Source: Allorhizobium paknamense
GTDB lineage: Bacteria; Pseudomonadota; Alphaproteobacteria; Rhizobiales; Rhizobiaceae
Length of the DNA stretch: 64,000 nucleotides
Assembly: GCF_030815125.1 (NCBI RefSeq)
Contig: NZ_JAUSWH010000004.1
Span: forward strand, 248,001-312,000
Direction: 5' to 3'
Shown here: positions 29,529 to 38,205 of the stretch, in pieces
How positions within the stretch are numbered: the stretch's first letter is position 1
Layout of the letters: each line of letters begins with the position of its first letter
Position numbers and translations under genes: made by a program
The notes under the pieces: model-generated
The model's input: only the letters and a program-made list of their open reading frames with translations
Told to the model about the DNA's origin: nothing
Databases searched by the model: none

Positions 29529-30479
29529 ATGCAGCATCGTGCCTTGGGCCGCAGCGGCCTTTCCATCGCCCCGGTCGTGTTTGGCGGCAATGTCTTCGGC
29601 TGGACGGCGGATGAGCCAACCTCCTTCCGCCTGCTCGATGCCTTTACCGATGCCGGCTATAACGCCATCGACACGGCAGATCTCTATTCCCGCTGGGTGG
29701 ACGGCCATCAAGGGGGCGAATCGGAAACGGTGATCGGCAACTGGCTTTCCCGCGGCGGCGTGGCGCGGGACAAGGTGGTGATCGTCACCAAGGTCGGCAT
29801 GGATATGGGCCAGGGCAAGCCTGCACTCTCAGCGCGCTGGATCATGCAGGCGGCAGAAAACTCCCTTCGCCGGCTCAAGACCGATTATATCGACCTCTAC
29901 CTCAGCCACACCTTCGATGCTGAAAGCCCGCATGAGGAGACCCTTGCCGCCTATGCCAGGCTGAAAGAGCAGGGCAAGATCCGCGCCATCGGCTGCTCCA
30001 ACTTTTCGGCCGAGCAGATGCAGTCCTCCTTTGACGTGGCGAAGGCGGCGGGCCTTCCCGCCTATGACGTTCTGCAGCCTGAATACAATCTCTACAGCCG
30101 GGACAAATTCGAGGGACCGCTGGCCGAACTGTGCCAGCGCGAGGCGATCGGCGTGATCAGCTATTATGCGCTGGCCGCAGGCTTTCTCACCGGCAAATAC
30201 CGGAAAAAGGAAGACACCGAGGGCAAGGCGCGCTCCTACCGTGTCGGTGACTATCTGAACACGAAAGGCTTTGCGATCCTCGGCGCCCTCGATCAGGTGG
30301 CCACTGAGACCGGCACAACGCCTGCGACCGTGGCGATTGCCTGGGTCGCCGCCCGTCCGGGCATCACCGCGCCTATCGCCTCGGCCACCAGCCTTTCCCA
30401 ATTGGAAAGCCTTACCCGGGCCGGTGATTTACAGCTGACGGAAGATCAGCTAGCAAGATTGAATGCTGCGGGCATTTGA
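29529..30479 (+). CDS. Aldo/keto reductase
   Basis: 316 residues, (beta/alpha)8 NADPH oxidoreductase. GYNAIDTADLYSRWVDG carries the catalytic Asp and Tyr, VIVTKVGM the lysine, LYLSHTFD the histidine-position segment, and GCSNFSAEQM the next conserved strand; the coenzyme-binding end is PIASATSLSQLESL. Closest in style to AKR family members of the YajO/Tas type. GAAGGAG before the ATG. Divergent from the Gfo/Idh/MocA gene. Confidence 0.92.
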   Translation: MQHRALGRSGLSIAPVVFGGNVFGWTADEPTSFRLLDAFTDAGYNAIDTADLYSRWVDGHQGGESETVIGNWLSRGGVARDKVVIVTKVGMDMGQGKPALSARWIMQAAENSLRRLKTDYIDLYLSHTFDAESPHEETLAAYARLKEQGKIRAIGCSNFSAEQMQSSFDVAKAAGLPAYDVLQPEYNLYSRDKFEGPLAELCQREAIGVISYYALAAGFLTGKYRKKEDTEGKARSYRVGDYLNTKGFAILGALDQVATETGTTPATVAIAWVAARPGITAPIASATSLSQLESLTRAGDLQLTEDQLARLNAAGI

Positions 30480-30581
30480 TCTCTTCCCTGCTTCGGGGCG
30501 CATGGGGCAGGAAGAATGCTACACCCGCCAGCATGGGGCGAAAGCCGGTCTTGAGCCGGCTCATTTATCGTGGGGATGATA

Positions 30582-30920
30582 ATGAAAATTGCAAAGTGGA
30601 TGGCAGGCCTTGCAGCCCTCGCCATGCTTCCCGGCTGTATGACGGAACGAGAATATGCCGCTTATCAAACCGCCTTTGAGGGCAGCCCGAAGCTCCGGCA
30701 GGAGGCTATCAAACGCTGTATCGCACGCGGGAAGGGCAAGGACATGAAGCTTCTGTCCATGCTGGCCAATACCACGCCGGAAAAGACCCCGGTGGTGATC
30801 TGCACGCGGATCATGAACGCCGTCGTTGACGGGAAACTGACCTATGACGACTACCTGTCGATCATGCGCTACGAAACGCCATCGCCAAAGCAGATCAAGA
30901 TCATTCAGGGCCGCCTCTGA
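30582..30920 (+). CDS. Small putative lipoprotein
   Basis: 112 residues from ATG 30582 (GGGGA 5 bp before). Lipoprotein signal: MKIAKWMAGLAALAMLPGC with the lipobox LPGC and modified C19. The mature part is short, basic, with a helical C-terminus (YDDYLSIMRYETPSPKQIKI). No family recognised. A small hairpin (AGCCGG / CCGGCT, about 30542-30560) lies between it and the aldo/keto reductase, and a terminator follows. Confidence 0.75.
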   Translation: MKIAKWMAGLAALAMLPGCMTEREYAAYQTAFEGSPKLRQEAIKRCIARGKGKDMKLLSMLANTTPEKTPVVICTRIMNAVVDGKLTYDDYLSIMRYETPSPKQIKIIQGRL

Positions 30921-30936
30921 GCAGGCGATGACCGTT

Positions 30937-30976
30937 CGTGACGGCGAAGAGACCCTTCGCCGTCACGCGAATTTTT
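30937..30976 (+). terminator. Rho-independent terminator of the lipoprotein gene
   Basis: Perfect 13-bp stem CGTGACGGCGAAG / CTTCGCCGTCACG followed by CGAATTTTTT. Its right arm contains the stop codon of the convergent EamA gene. Confidence 0.9.
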
Positions 30977-31841
30977 TAGCGCCAGCAACGCTTGCCACCA
31001 CGAAGAGCGCGGTAAAAAGCATGGCCCCACTCACCTGCTCATGCAGCAGGGCAGCCGCCAGCACGAAACCGAAAAACGGCTGAAGAAGCTGCAATTGCCC
31101 GACGGCGGCGATGCCGCCCAATGCCAGCCCCCGATACCAGAAAACGAAGCCCAGCATCATGCTGAACAGGGAGACATAGGCAAGCCCGGCCCAGCCTGCT
31201 GCGGAGATGGCCGTGAGGCTTGCGGGCAAGGTGATGAAAGCCACCGGCAGCATGCAGGGAAGAGATAGAAGCAGCGCCCAGCTGATCACCTGCCAGCCGC
31301 CCAATGCGCGGGACAATCGCGCCCCTTCCGCGTAACCCAGCCCGCAGACGGTAATGGCCGCCAGCATGAAGCCTGCGCCGCGCAGCGGCATGGCAGAGGC
31401 TGAAAATCCGGCAAAGCCAGCGACCAGCACGGCACCGAAACCGGCACAGAGCCAGAAGGCAGGCTTGGGCCGCTCGCCCGCCCGCACCACGCCGAACAGT
31501 GCTGTCACCAGGGGTAGAAGACCGATGAACACGATGGATTGCGCAGAGGTGATGCTCTGCAAGGCCAACGCCGTCAGCAGCGGAAAGCCGACGACCACGC
31601 CCAGCGCCACAACGGCGAGCGAAACCAGCTGAGCGGGTTCAGGCCGACGCTGACGCAGCACCAGAAGCAGGCCAGCGCCGAGAATTGCGGCAATCACCGC
31701 CCGCGCCGAGGTGAGAAACAGCGGCGGAAAATCCTGCAGCGCAAGCCGCGTCGCCGGAAGCGAGCCGCTGAAAATCAGAACACCCGCAAGGCCACTCCCC
31801 CAGCCTTTGAGAGAGGCATGGCTTGCCACGATTGTCGTCAT
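30963..31841 (-). CDS. EamA (DMT superfamily) transporter
   Basis: 292 residues with ten predicted membrane helices in two EamA repeats. Family members export amino acids or metabolites. N-terminal GLAGVLIFSGSLPATRLALQ is the typical first repeat start; GWAGLAYVSLFSMMLGFVFW and ALGGIAAVGQLQLLQPFFGF are second-repeat signatures. Divergent from a MocR regulator with operator-like repeats between, so likely its target. Confidence 0.9.
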   Translation of the reverse strand: MTTIVASHASLKGWGSGLAGVLIFSGSLPATRLALQDFPPLFLTSARAVIAAILGAGLLLVLRQRRPEPAQLVSLAVVALGVVVGFPLLTALALQSITSAQSIVFIGLLPLVTALFGVVRAGERPKPAFWLCAGFGAVLVAGFAGFSASAMPLRGAGFMLAAITVCGLGYAEGARLSRALGGWQVISWALLLSLPCMLPVAFITLPASLTAISAAGWAGLAYVSLFSMMLGFVFWYRGLALGGIAAVGQLQLLQPFFGFVLAAALLHEQVSGAMLFTALFVVASVAGAKKFA

Positions 31842-31924
31842 AGATGCATTCCCGTTCTATCGTTTCACAAAACTTGACCCTTGCTCTTTTCCTCTGTCAG
31901 CTCTTGGCAGACCAGAAACACACG

Positions 31925-31970
31925 CATACAATTTTGCCAAACTGTATGGACGACAAAAGGCATACACTTT
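31925..31970. promoter_or_regulatory. Candidate MocR operator (direct plus inverted repeats)
   Basis: CATACAATTT (31925-31934), inverted AAACTGTATG (31939-31948) and a second direct copy CATACACTTT (31961-31970). Two direct repeats plus one inverted repeat is the arrangement reported for MocR/PdxR proteins. It ends at the MocR start codon and would overlap both divergent promoters. Confidence 0.65.
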
Positions 31971-33383
31971 ATGCTTGATACACCCTTTTCACCAAATCGA
32001 TCCCGCCTGGCGGCGGTGGTGACGGCCATCCGGGATCGGCTGGCGGCCCGGCAACTGGCGGCGGGGGACCGGCTCCCCTCGATTCGTAAACTGGCTGAGG
32101 ACATGGGCGTTTCACCGTCCACCGTGGTCGAGGCCTATGACCGGCTGGTGGCGGAAGGATTGATCCGTGCGCGCAAGGGCTCCGGCTTTTACGTGGCAGA
32201 CCAGTTGCCGCCGCCTCTGAAGCTGGCGGAAAGCGAGGCTGAACGGCCCCGCAGCATCGACCCCTTCTGGGTCTCGCGGCAATCGCTGGATTCAGCACCC
32301 GGCAGTTCCCGCCCGGGCTGCGGCTGGCTGCCGCCAGACTGGATGCCGAATGCCGCCCTTGCCGCCGGGCTGAAGGCTGCAAGCCGCCGGGTGGAAGCGC
32401 TGACGGCCTATGGGACGTCGCGTGGCAGCGCGGCGCTGCGCAAGCTCCTGGCATCCCGGCTTTACGATCAGGGGCTTCCCGTGCAGGAGGAGCAATTGAT
32501 CTTGACCGGCTCCGGCACGCAATCGCTCGATCTCATCTGCCGTCTTCTGCTCAGGCCGGGCGACGGCGTGATTGTCGACGATCCCTCCTATTTCAACTTC
32601 CAGACCTCGCTCAAGGCGCATCAGGTGCGGATCATTCCCGTGCCCATGACGCCGCAGGGGCCGGACATTGAGGCTTTCGAGACTGCGGTCAACCGGGAGA
32701 AGCCCCGGCTCTATCTCACCAATTCCGCCCTGCACAATCCGACCGGCGCAACGCTTTCGCCGCAAATCGCCTTTCGGCTGCTCAGCATCGTCACGCGGGC
32801 AGAGATGCTGGTCATAGAAGATGACATCTTCACGGATTTCGAACCGGACCCCTCCCTCACCTATCCCAGGCTGGATGGGCTGGAGCGGGTCATCCGGATC
32901 GGCAGCTTTTCAAAGACGCTGTCGGCATCGCTCCGCTGCGGCTATATCGCCACCCGGCCGGACTGGATCAAGGCCCTGACCGATTTGCAGATCGCCTGTC
33001 ATTTCGGCGGCCCCAGCCCGCTGATCACCGATATGGTGCAGCATGTCCTGTCCGGCGGCGCCTATCGCCGCCATCTCGACCAATTGCGCAGCCGCCTTGC
33101 CGCAAGCCGCAGTCAGGTGGCGGAAAGGCTGGCGGGGCTCGGCGTCACGCCCTGGCTGATGCCGCGCGGCGGCTTCTATCTCTGGTGCCGCCTGCCGGAA
33201 GGCATAGGATCCAGTGATGTCGCCCAGCGCGCCTTGCAAGCGGGCGTCATCTTCGCGCCCGGCAATGTCTTCAGCCCCTCGCTGACAGCAGAGACGTTCA
33301 TGCGCTTCAATGTGGCCCATATGGACGATGCGCGTCCCTGGCGGGCGCTGGAGGCGGCGCTGGCTGCCGGACGAGGTAACTGA
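31971..33383 (+). CDS. MocR-type regulator (GntR HTH fused to aminotransferase-like domain)
   Basis: 470 residues from ATG 31971. N-terminal GntR winged helix (RLPSIRKLAEDMGVSPSTVV, about residues 15-85), a linker, then a fold-type I aminotransferase domain with PLP lysine K315 (IGSFSKTLSASLRCGYI) and the NPTG motif (SALHNPTGATLS). PLP or an amino acid acts as effector in this class; enzymatic turnover is usually absent. Divergent EamA gene is the obvious target. Confidence 0.93.
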   Translation: MLDTPFSPNRSRLAAVVTAIRDRLAARQLAAGDRLPSIRKLAEDMGVSPSTVVEAYDRLVAEGLIRARKGSGFYVADQLPPPLKLAESEAERPRSIDPFWVSRQSLDSAPGSSRPGCGWLPPDWMPNAALAAGLKAASRRVEALTAYGTSRGSAALRKLLASRLYDQGLPVQEEQLILTGSGTQSLDLICRLLLRPGDGVIVDDPSYFNFQTSLKAHQVRIIPVPMTPQGPDIEAFETAVNREKPRLYLTNSALHNPTGATLSPQIAFRLLSIVTRAEMLVIEDDIFTDFEPDPSLTYPRLDGLERVIRIGSFSKTLSASLRCGYIATRPDWIKALTDLQIACHFGGPSPLITDMVQHVLSGGAYRRHLDQLRSRLAASRSQVAERLAGLGVTPWLMPRGGFYLWCRLPEGIGSSDVAQRALQAGVIFAPGNVFSPSLTAETFMRFNVAHMDDARPWRALEAALAAGRGN

Positions 33384-33407
33384 GAGAAAATTTGCGACGG
33401 AAGAGCC

Positions 33408-33514
33408 TTACAGCGCCGTGCGTTTTATCAAACGCACAAAGGACGCTGTAACACTTTAAATCTGCTGCATAATTTTATCCTTAAATCGATTCCGATTTAA
33501 GGAATTATGCAGTA
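33408..33514. repeat. Mosaic repeat, modules A plus B
   Basis: A: TTACAGCGCCGTGCG ... ACGCTGTAA (33408-33451); B: CTGCATAATT ... AATTATGCAG (33465-33514) with inner CCTTAAATC / GATTTAAGG. The 33384-33631 gap has no other feature. Confidence 0.9.
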
Positions 33515-33631
33515 GGCACTTGGCCTGCTGCCAAATGGCAGCGATATGCTATAAGACCACGTCAGGCGGCGGAACGATCCGGCAAGGAAACCCCGTTCCA
33601 TCGGCATTTTTAAGAGCAAGGCTTATTATTC

Positions 33632-34252
33632 ATGGTTTCGATTTTCTGTGTTTTGCGGTCGGGCGGCGAATACAAGCCCGATCACGTCCAGCGGCTCAAA
33701 CAGCAGGTCATCCGCCATTATCCCGAGGCCGATTTCCGCTGCCTTGCGGATTGCCAGGTCGATGGCGTCACCACGCTGCCGCTCCTACATGACGGGCCGG
33801 GCTGGTGGTCGAAGATGGAACTGTTTCGCCCCGACATCAAAGGCGATATCCTGTTCATGGACCTCGACACCTCCATTGTCGGCGACCTGTCGGACATTGC
33901 CGCCATTCGGGAGCTGACGCTGATGCGTGACATCTACCGTCCCGACGGGCTGCAATCCTCGATCATGGTTCTCCCGGAGGCCGCGCGAGCGCCCGTCTGG
34001 CAGGCCTGGATCGAGCAGCCGGACCACTGGATGCGCACCTATGAAAAGGGTGGCGATCAGGCCTTTCTGGAGCGTTTCTGGCTGGGCAATGCCAAGCGTT
34101 TCCAGGATCTGCTGCCCGGCCAGATCGTTTCCTGGAAATCGCATGTCCGGCCAGCCGAACATGATGACGAGACGGGCAATGGCACCGTTCCGGACAATGC
34201 CCGCATCGTCATCTTCCACGGCAAGCCCCGTCCCTGGGATATCGGCTGGTAA
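33632..34252 (+). CDS. Putative glycosyltransferase-like protein (GT-A type, DxD)
   Basis: 206 residues, no signal peptide. LLHDGPGWWSKMELFRPDIK is followed by DILFMDLDTSIVGDLSDI, where DLDT fits the metal-binding DxD of nucleotide-sugar transferases, and the C-terminal IVIFHGKPRPWDI has the histidine typical of GT8-like folds. Shorter than most GT8 enzymes. Function is inferred only at fold level; substrate unknown. Fifty-seven bp ahead of the SUOX-like gene on the same strand, possibly co-transcribed. Confidence 0.7.
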   Translation: MVSIFCVLRSGGEYKPDHVQRLKQQVIRHYPEADFRCLADCQVDGVTTLPLLHDGPGWWSKMELFRPDIKGDILFMDLDTSIVGDLSDIAAIRELTLMRDIYRPDGLQSSIMVLPEAARAPVWQAWIEQPDHWMRTYEKGGDQAFLERFWLGNAKRFQDLLPGQIVSWKSHVRPAEHDDETGNGTVPDNARIVIFHGKPRPWDIGW

Positions 34253-34309
34253 GCCGGTTTCCCCGACCCGCCGCTCCCCGGCCACCCCCTCTATTTGCGG
34301 ACCAGACCG

Positions 34310-34837
34310 ATGATGCGCTTCAAGACGATCTCCATGCTCCTGATTGCGGGCGCCGTATTCATGGAGGCTCGGATTGCCCAGGCAGGGGAAATCGTTCCGA
34401 ATGGCTGCGTGAGCCATGCCTTCCTGAACGTTTCCGGTAATATCGCGACCATCAAGGACAAGGACACCAACTCCTATCAGTTCAGCGAGCAGGATTTCAT
34501 GGCCCTGCCCGCACACGACATCACGACGGCGACGCTCTGGACGGAAAAGAGCCGATTCACCGGCCCGCTGCTCAAGGATGCTCTGGACAAGGCCGGTGCC
34601 ACGGGCGACAAATTACGGCTTGTGGCGCTGGATAACTTCGCCGTGGAAGCGAGCCGGGCGTTTCTGGAGAAATACGGCGCGATACTGGCGCATAGCAAGG
34701 ATAACGAGCGGCTGAAGATCTCGGATTTCGGGCCGATCTTCGTGATGCTGCCCAGAGACCAGTACAGGGAAGATATCGATACACCGCTCGGCACTTCCTA
34801 CATGGTCTGGCAGCTTTGCGGGATCGAAGTGGAATGA
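34310..34837 (+). CDS. Exported SUOX-like (molybdopterin-binding fold) protein
   Basis: 175 residues from ATG 34310. Signal peptide (MMRFKTISMLLIAGAVFMEA ... AQA). The mature part follows the sulfite-oxidase/YedY-type fold outline: ALPAHDITTATLWTEKSRF, GPLLKDALDKAG, then FGPIFVMLPRDQYRED and a terminal MVWQLCGIEVE. The usual Mo-ligand cysteine loop is not evident, so it may bind a ligand without catalysis. Overlaps the following hybrid kinase by 4 bp (ATGA), suggesting a periplasmic partner of that sensor. Confidence 0.7.
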   Translation: MMRFKTISMLLIAGAVFMEARIAQAGEIVPNGCVSHAFLNVSGNIATIKDKDTNSYQFSEQDFMALPAHDITTATLWTEKSRFTGPLLKDALDKAGATGDKLRLVALDNFAVEASRAFLEKYGAILAHSKDNERLKISDFGPIFVMLPRDQYREDIDTPLGTSYMVWQLCGIEVE

Positions 34838-36537
34838 AAAAGACCGGCCTGCTCTGGTTCCTGATCCCGGCGATCTTCGTCGTCATCTGCTTCAGCGTCG
34901 GCGCCTATCACTGGCTGCAGATCGAAGGCGAGATCGACAGGCAGGATTCCTCGACCGAGGCCAATCCGCTTTACTTCTATTGGCAGACCACCCAGGTCAT
35001 CCGGCAATTCGACAGGGTTGCCGACGATCTCAACCGCATCGCCAATGGCGATGCGCTGCCCGATGGTGCGCTCAGCCTGCATACCAATGTGGCGATCTCG
35101 GGTATCAATATCCTGATCCGCCCCTCCGAACTCAGCAGGAGCTATAGCAAGCTTCCCGGCTATTCCGAGATGGCCCCCCTTCTCCGGGAGTTTTCTGAGA
35201 CTGTTCTTCCAAGCATTCCGGAAAATCCGAACGGCCCGCAGGCCCGGGACTACATGCGGAAGATCGATGTCATCAAACAGCATCTGAACAGGCTGTCCGA
35301 TATCGCCTGGACACGGGACAATCTGCTCAAGGAAAAATATTTCCGCAGCATCAGGTCACTGAAGAAGGCGGTGCTGATCGTCTCGATCGTTCTCATTCTG
35401 GCCATCCTCTCCTTCATCCTGATTTCCATTTCCTATTTCCGGATGATTTTTTCCCGCACCCGCGCGGTGGAGGCTGCGGAGGCCGCGGTCTCCGACAAGG
35501 TCACCTTCCTCGCCATGGTCAGCCATGAGTTGCGGACCTCGCTGCAGGTGATCATTTCGGCCCTGGATCTGCTGGAAAAACCGCAGGAGGCAGCCACGCG
35601 GGTGGAGCTCAACGGCCGCATTCGCCGCGCCGCCAACAGCCTGGCCGTGCAGCTTCGCGACATGCTGACGCTTGCCCGGGCGCAGACAGGCTATATCGAA
35701 TTGCAGCCTTTCGCTTTCGAAGCCCGGGAACTTGTGCATGAGGTGGTCAGGACCTATCTCGGGGATGCCAGGGCGAAGAACCTCGAAGTGCAGGAAGCCT
35801 ATCCCGATCAGGATATCTTCGTGGTGGCCGATGGCGAACGCATCGGGCAGATCCTGCACAATCTGATCTCCAACTCGATCAAATACACCTCCACCGGCCA
35901 TGTCAGGATCGAGATCGTCTCTTTCAACCCTGAGGCCGGAATGCTCACCTTCCGCATTTCCGATACCGGGCCGGGCCTGCCGCCCCGCGTGATTAAGCAG
36001 AGCTATGCGGCCAAGGGCCTGCACAGCCTTGGCCAGGGGCGCGGCATCGGGCTTTCGGTTGTCCATACGCTGGCCACCCAGCTTGACGCGCGCATCGCCA
36101 TTCGAAACCAGCCCGACCACGGCACGATTTTCGACGTCACCATCCCGGTGGTTGCCGTTTCCGAACAACCTTCGAAAGGCATGGACCAGGACGACAAACG
36201 CGTGCTTGTCGTGGATGACGAGACCCATCTGCTGACAGGTCTTTCCGATGTCCTGCAAAGCCTCGGCTACAGCACCGACACTGCCAATTCCGGCATGTCG
36301 GCGCTCAACCATATCGCAGCGCATCGCTACAGCGCGATCTTCATCGACCTGAACATGCCGGTCATGTCCGGCCCGGAACTGGCGGCCCATATCCGAAAGA
36401 CGGAAAAATGGCGCAAGATGAAGCTGATCGGCATGTCAGCCGCCTCGCACCAGAGCCCCGAGGAAGCGGCGCATTTCGACGTACTGCTGGTCAAGCCGCT
36501 CCACCGGCATCAATTGACAGACATCATCCGGTTTTGA
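34834..36537 (+). CDS. Hybrid sensor histidine kinase with C-terminal receiver
   Basis: 567 residues. Transmembrane helix 1 (about 5-25), a roughly 150-residue periplasmic helical domain, transmembrane helix 2 (about 180-205), DHp with FLAMVSHELRTSLQVI (H231), HATPase with N box NLISNSIKYT and G boxes DTGPGL and GRGIGLSV, then a receiver domain (about 455-567) with FIDLNMPVMSG (D505). Starts within the SUOX-like gene (ATGA) and its last 14 bp overlap the convergent BetR gene, so the three form a compact module. Signal unknown. Confidence 0.92.
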   Translation: MKKTGLLWFLIPAIFVVICFSVGAYHWLQIEGEIDRQDSSTEANPLYFYWQTTQVIRQFDRVADDLNRIANGDALPDGALSLHTNVAISGINILIRPSELSRSYSKLPGYSEMAPLLREFSETVLPSIPENPNGPQARDYMRKIDVIKQHLNRLSDIAWTRDNLLKEKYFRSIRSLKKAVLIVSIVLILAILSFILISISYFRMIFSRTRAVEAAEAAVSDKVTFLAMVSHELRTSLQVIISALDLLEKPQEAATRVELNGRIRRAANSLAVQLRDMLTLARAQTGYIELQPFAFEARELVHEVVRTYLGDARAKNLEVQEAYPDQDIFVVADGERIGQILHNLISNSIKYTSTGHVRIEIVSFNPEAGMLTFRISDTGPGLPPRVIKQSYAAKGLHSLGQGRGIGLSVVHTLATQLDARIAIRNQPDHGTIFDVTIPVVAVSEQPSKGMDQDDKRVLVVDDETHLLTGLSDVLQSLGYSTDTANSGMSALNHIAAHRYSAIFIDLNMPVMSGPELAAHIRKTEKWRKMKLIGMSAASHQSPEEAAHFDVLLVKPLHRHQLTDIIRF

Positions 36538-37387
36538 AGCTGGAATTCAAGGCGGCGATCAGGATCGGCATGCTGACGGGCTTGGTGAAGAACTTCAGGT
36601 CATAGCGGGTCAGCGCCACGGCAATGCTATCGGCATCGGCATTGCCGGTGTTGATCTCCCCGGTCAGAATGACGATCGGGCAATAGACATCCGTCGCCCG
36701 GATCTTGCTGACCAGTTCGAAGGCCGTTTGCGGACGGTTCTCGGCCTTGATCACCCAATCCAGAATATAGGCATCGAAGCTGATATTGTCGGCAAGCGCG
36801 TGGACGTCGTTGAAGATCTCCGCCTCGAAACCGGCCGTTTCCACATATTGCAGAATGGTTTCGGCCGTATCGGCGTGATCCTCCAGAATGGCGATACGGC
36901 GTTTGCGCGACGTGTTCTCGATCCACACGCGGCTAACCAGATGCACCGGCGCGCCCGGCTTGGCATCCGCCGTCATCACCTGCCACTTCTCGTCGATCTT
37001 CTTGGCAATCAGCGTACCGGGCAGCACATTGGCGGAGAGATGGCCAAGCTGTATCCGGCAAGGAATGATATGGCCATTGATGACAATCGACGCTTCCGTG
37101 AAGGCATCGGCGCGGTAGGAGGCTATCAGTTCCTCCAGCGTCTCGTTGAAATGCTCGGCAATGCGCTTCAACTCCTCCAGCGACCAGGAGGAAGCCATGG
37201 TCATGCGACGGTTGCCGGCGGAATAGGAAAGGCCGAGAATTTCCGAAACGGTGACGGCGTAACGATATTTCGGAATGCCATGCCGCGCCAAAAGCAGTGC
37301 CACACACCGTGACGCCAGCCCCACCTCGTCGTCATCTGCGCGCATAACGCTCATCTCCGCAGAAATATCGCTTGATTCGCTTTTCAT
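36524..37387 (-). CDS. BetR-type response regulator (HTH plus receiver)
   Basis: 287 residues. N-terminal BetR-like HTH (about 22-92: ASRCVALLLARHGIPKYRYA, then SLEELKRIAEHFNETLEELI), a linker beta domain, and a C-terminal receiver (about 164-285) with acidic E169/D170, phospho-acceptor D210 (FDAYILDWVIK) and K at LKFFTKPVS. Domain order is the reverse of OmpR regulators. The 3' end overlaps the hybrid kinase tail by 14 bp on the opposite strand, the likely cognate kinase. 37388-37666 shows no other gene. Confidence 0.88.
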   Translation of the reverse strand: MKSESSDISAEMSVMRADDDEVGLASRCVALLLARHGIPKYRYAVTVSEILGLSYSAGNRRMTMASSWSLEELKRIAEHFNETLEELIASYRADAFTEASIVINGHIIPCRIQLGHLSANVLPGTLIAKKIDEKWQVMTADAKPGAPVHLVSRVWIENTSRKRRIAILEDHADTAETILQYVETAGFEAEIFNDVHALADNISFDAYILDWVIKAENRPQTAFELVSKIRATDVYCPIVILTGEINTGNADADSIAVALTRYDLKFFTKPVSMPILIAALNSSFKTG

Positions 37388-37666
37388 TCAGTGTTCCTAT
37401 CGTTTCAATCTGCGGTTTGTGAAAAGGGGGAAGCCTTCATAGGGTAGAATGCAGGCGGATTGTCAGCCTTGCGCGTCCCAGCTCATCCTTGAAATGATCG
37501 TAGCAATACAGACTTGAATTTTCGTGGGATTTTATCGCATGCGGGCGTTTATTCGCAAGCAGATCAGAGGTTGTTGAACCTGCCTGTTTTGAGAACAACG
37601 CCCGATTTTCATTTCCGAGCCATTTTCGACATTCATATTTATTCCAACCATCCAAGGGGTTCTGCC

Positions 37667-38098
37667 ATGGGCAGCAGGAATGCCAAGCGGGTTGATCCGA
37701 TCGATGCAAAAATTGGCGAACGCGTTCGCTTGCGGCGCGTGATGCTGGGTTTGACCCAGCAAAAACTGGGCCAGGAACTGGGCGTCACCTTTCAGCAAGT
37801 TCAGAAATATGAAGGCGGGTATAACCGCATTTCGCCAAATCGCATGAACATTATCTCAAGGGTGCTGCATGTGCCAGTGGGCTATTTCTTCGATGACACA
37901 TCAGAGCAGGACTGTAGGCCAGAAACGGCAGAGGATTCGGAGGATCTGATCCGTTTTGCCTCTTCCCGGGAGGGGCGGGAACTAAACATGGCGTTTCCGA
38001 AGATCAAAGACAAGACAATCCGTGACAAGGTTCTCGAATTGATGCGCACACTCGCCCAAAACCCCACAGATGCGGGCGGACTTGAAACCGGAACGTGA
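37667..38098 (+). CDS. XRE-family transcriptional regulator
   Basis: 143 residues from ATG 37667 (AAGGGG upstream). HTH about 12-68: IGERVRLRRVMLGLTQQKLG, then VTFQQVQKYEGGYNRISPNR. The sequence style (R-x-R-R-x-M-L-G ... FQQVQKYE) matches the alphaproteobacterial group that includes PraR-like regulators of attachment and quorum sensing. C-terminal 60 residues are variable. An upstream in-frame extension without a ribosome site was not used. Confidence 0.87.
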   Translation: MGSRNAKRVDPIDAKIGERVRLRRVMLGLTQQKLGQELGVTFQQVQKYEGGYNRISPNRMNIISRVLHVPVGYFFDDTSEQDCRPETAEDSEDLIRFASSREGRELNMAFPKIKDKTIRDKVLELMRTLAQNPTDAGGLETGT

Positions 38099-38205
38099 AA
38101 GACTGCGCGGCGACAGGACTTTTTCGGGGCCCGCCATCATGGCAACTTGCCCGCGCAGGGATACGACTTCATAAACCACCCGTGACATGAGTGGTATCGG
38201 AGCCG

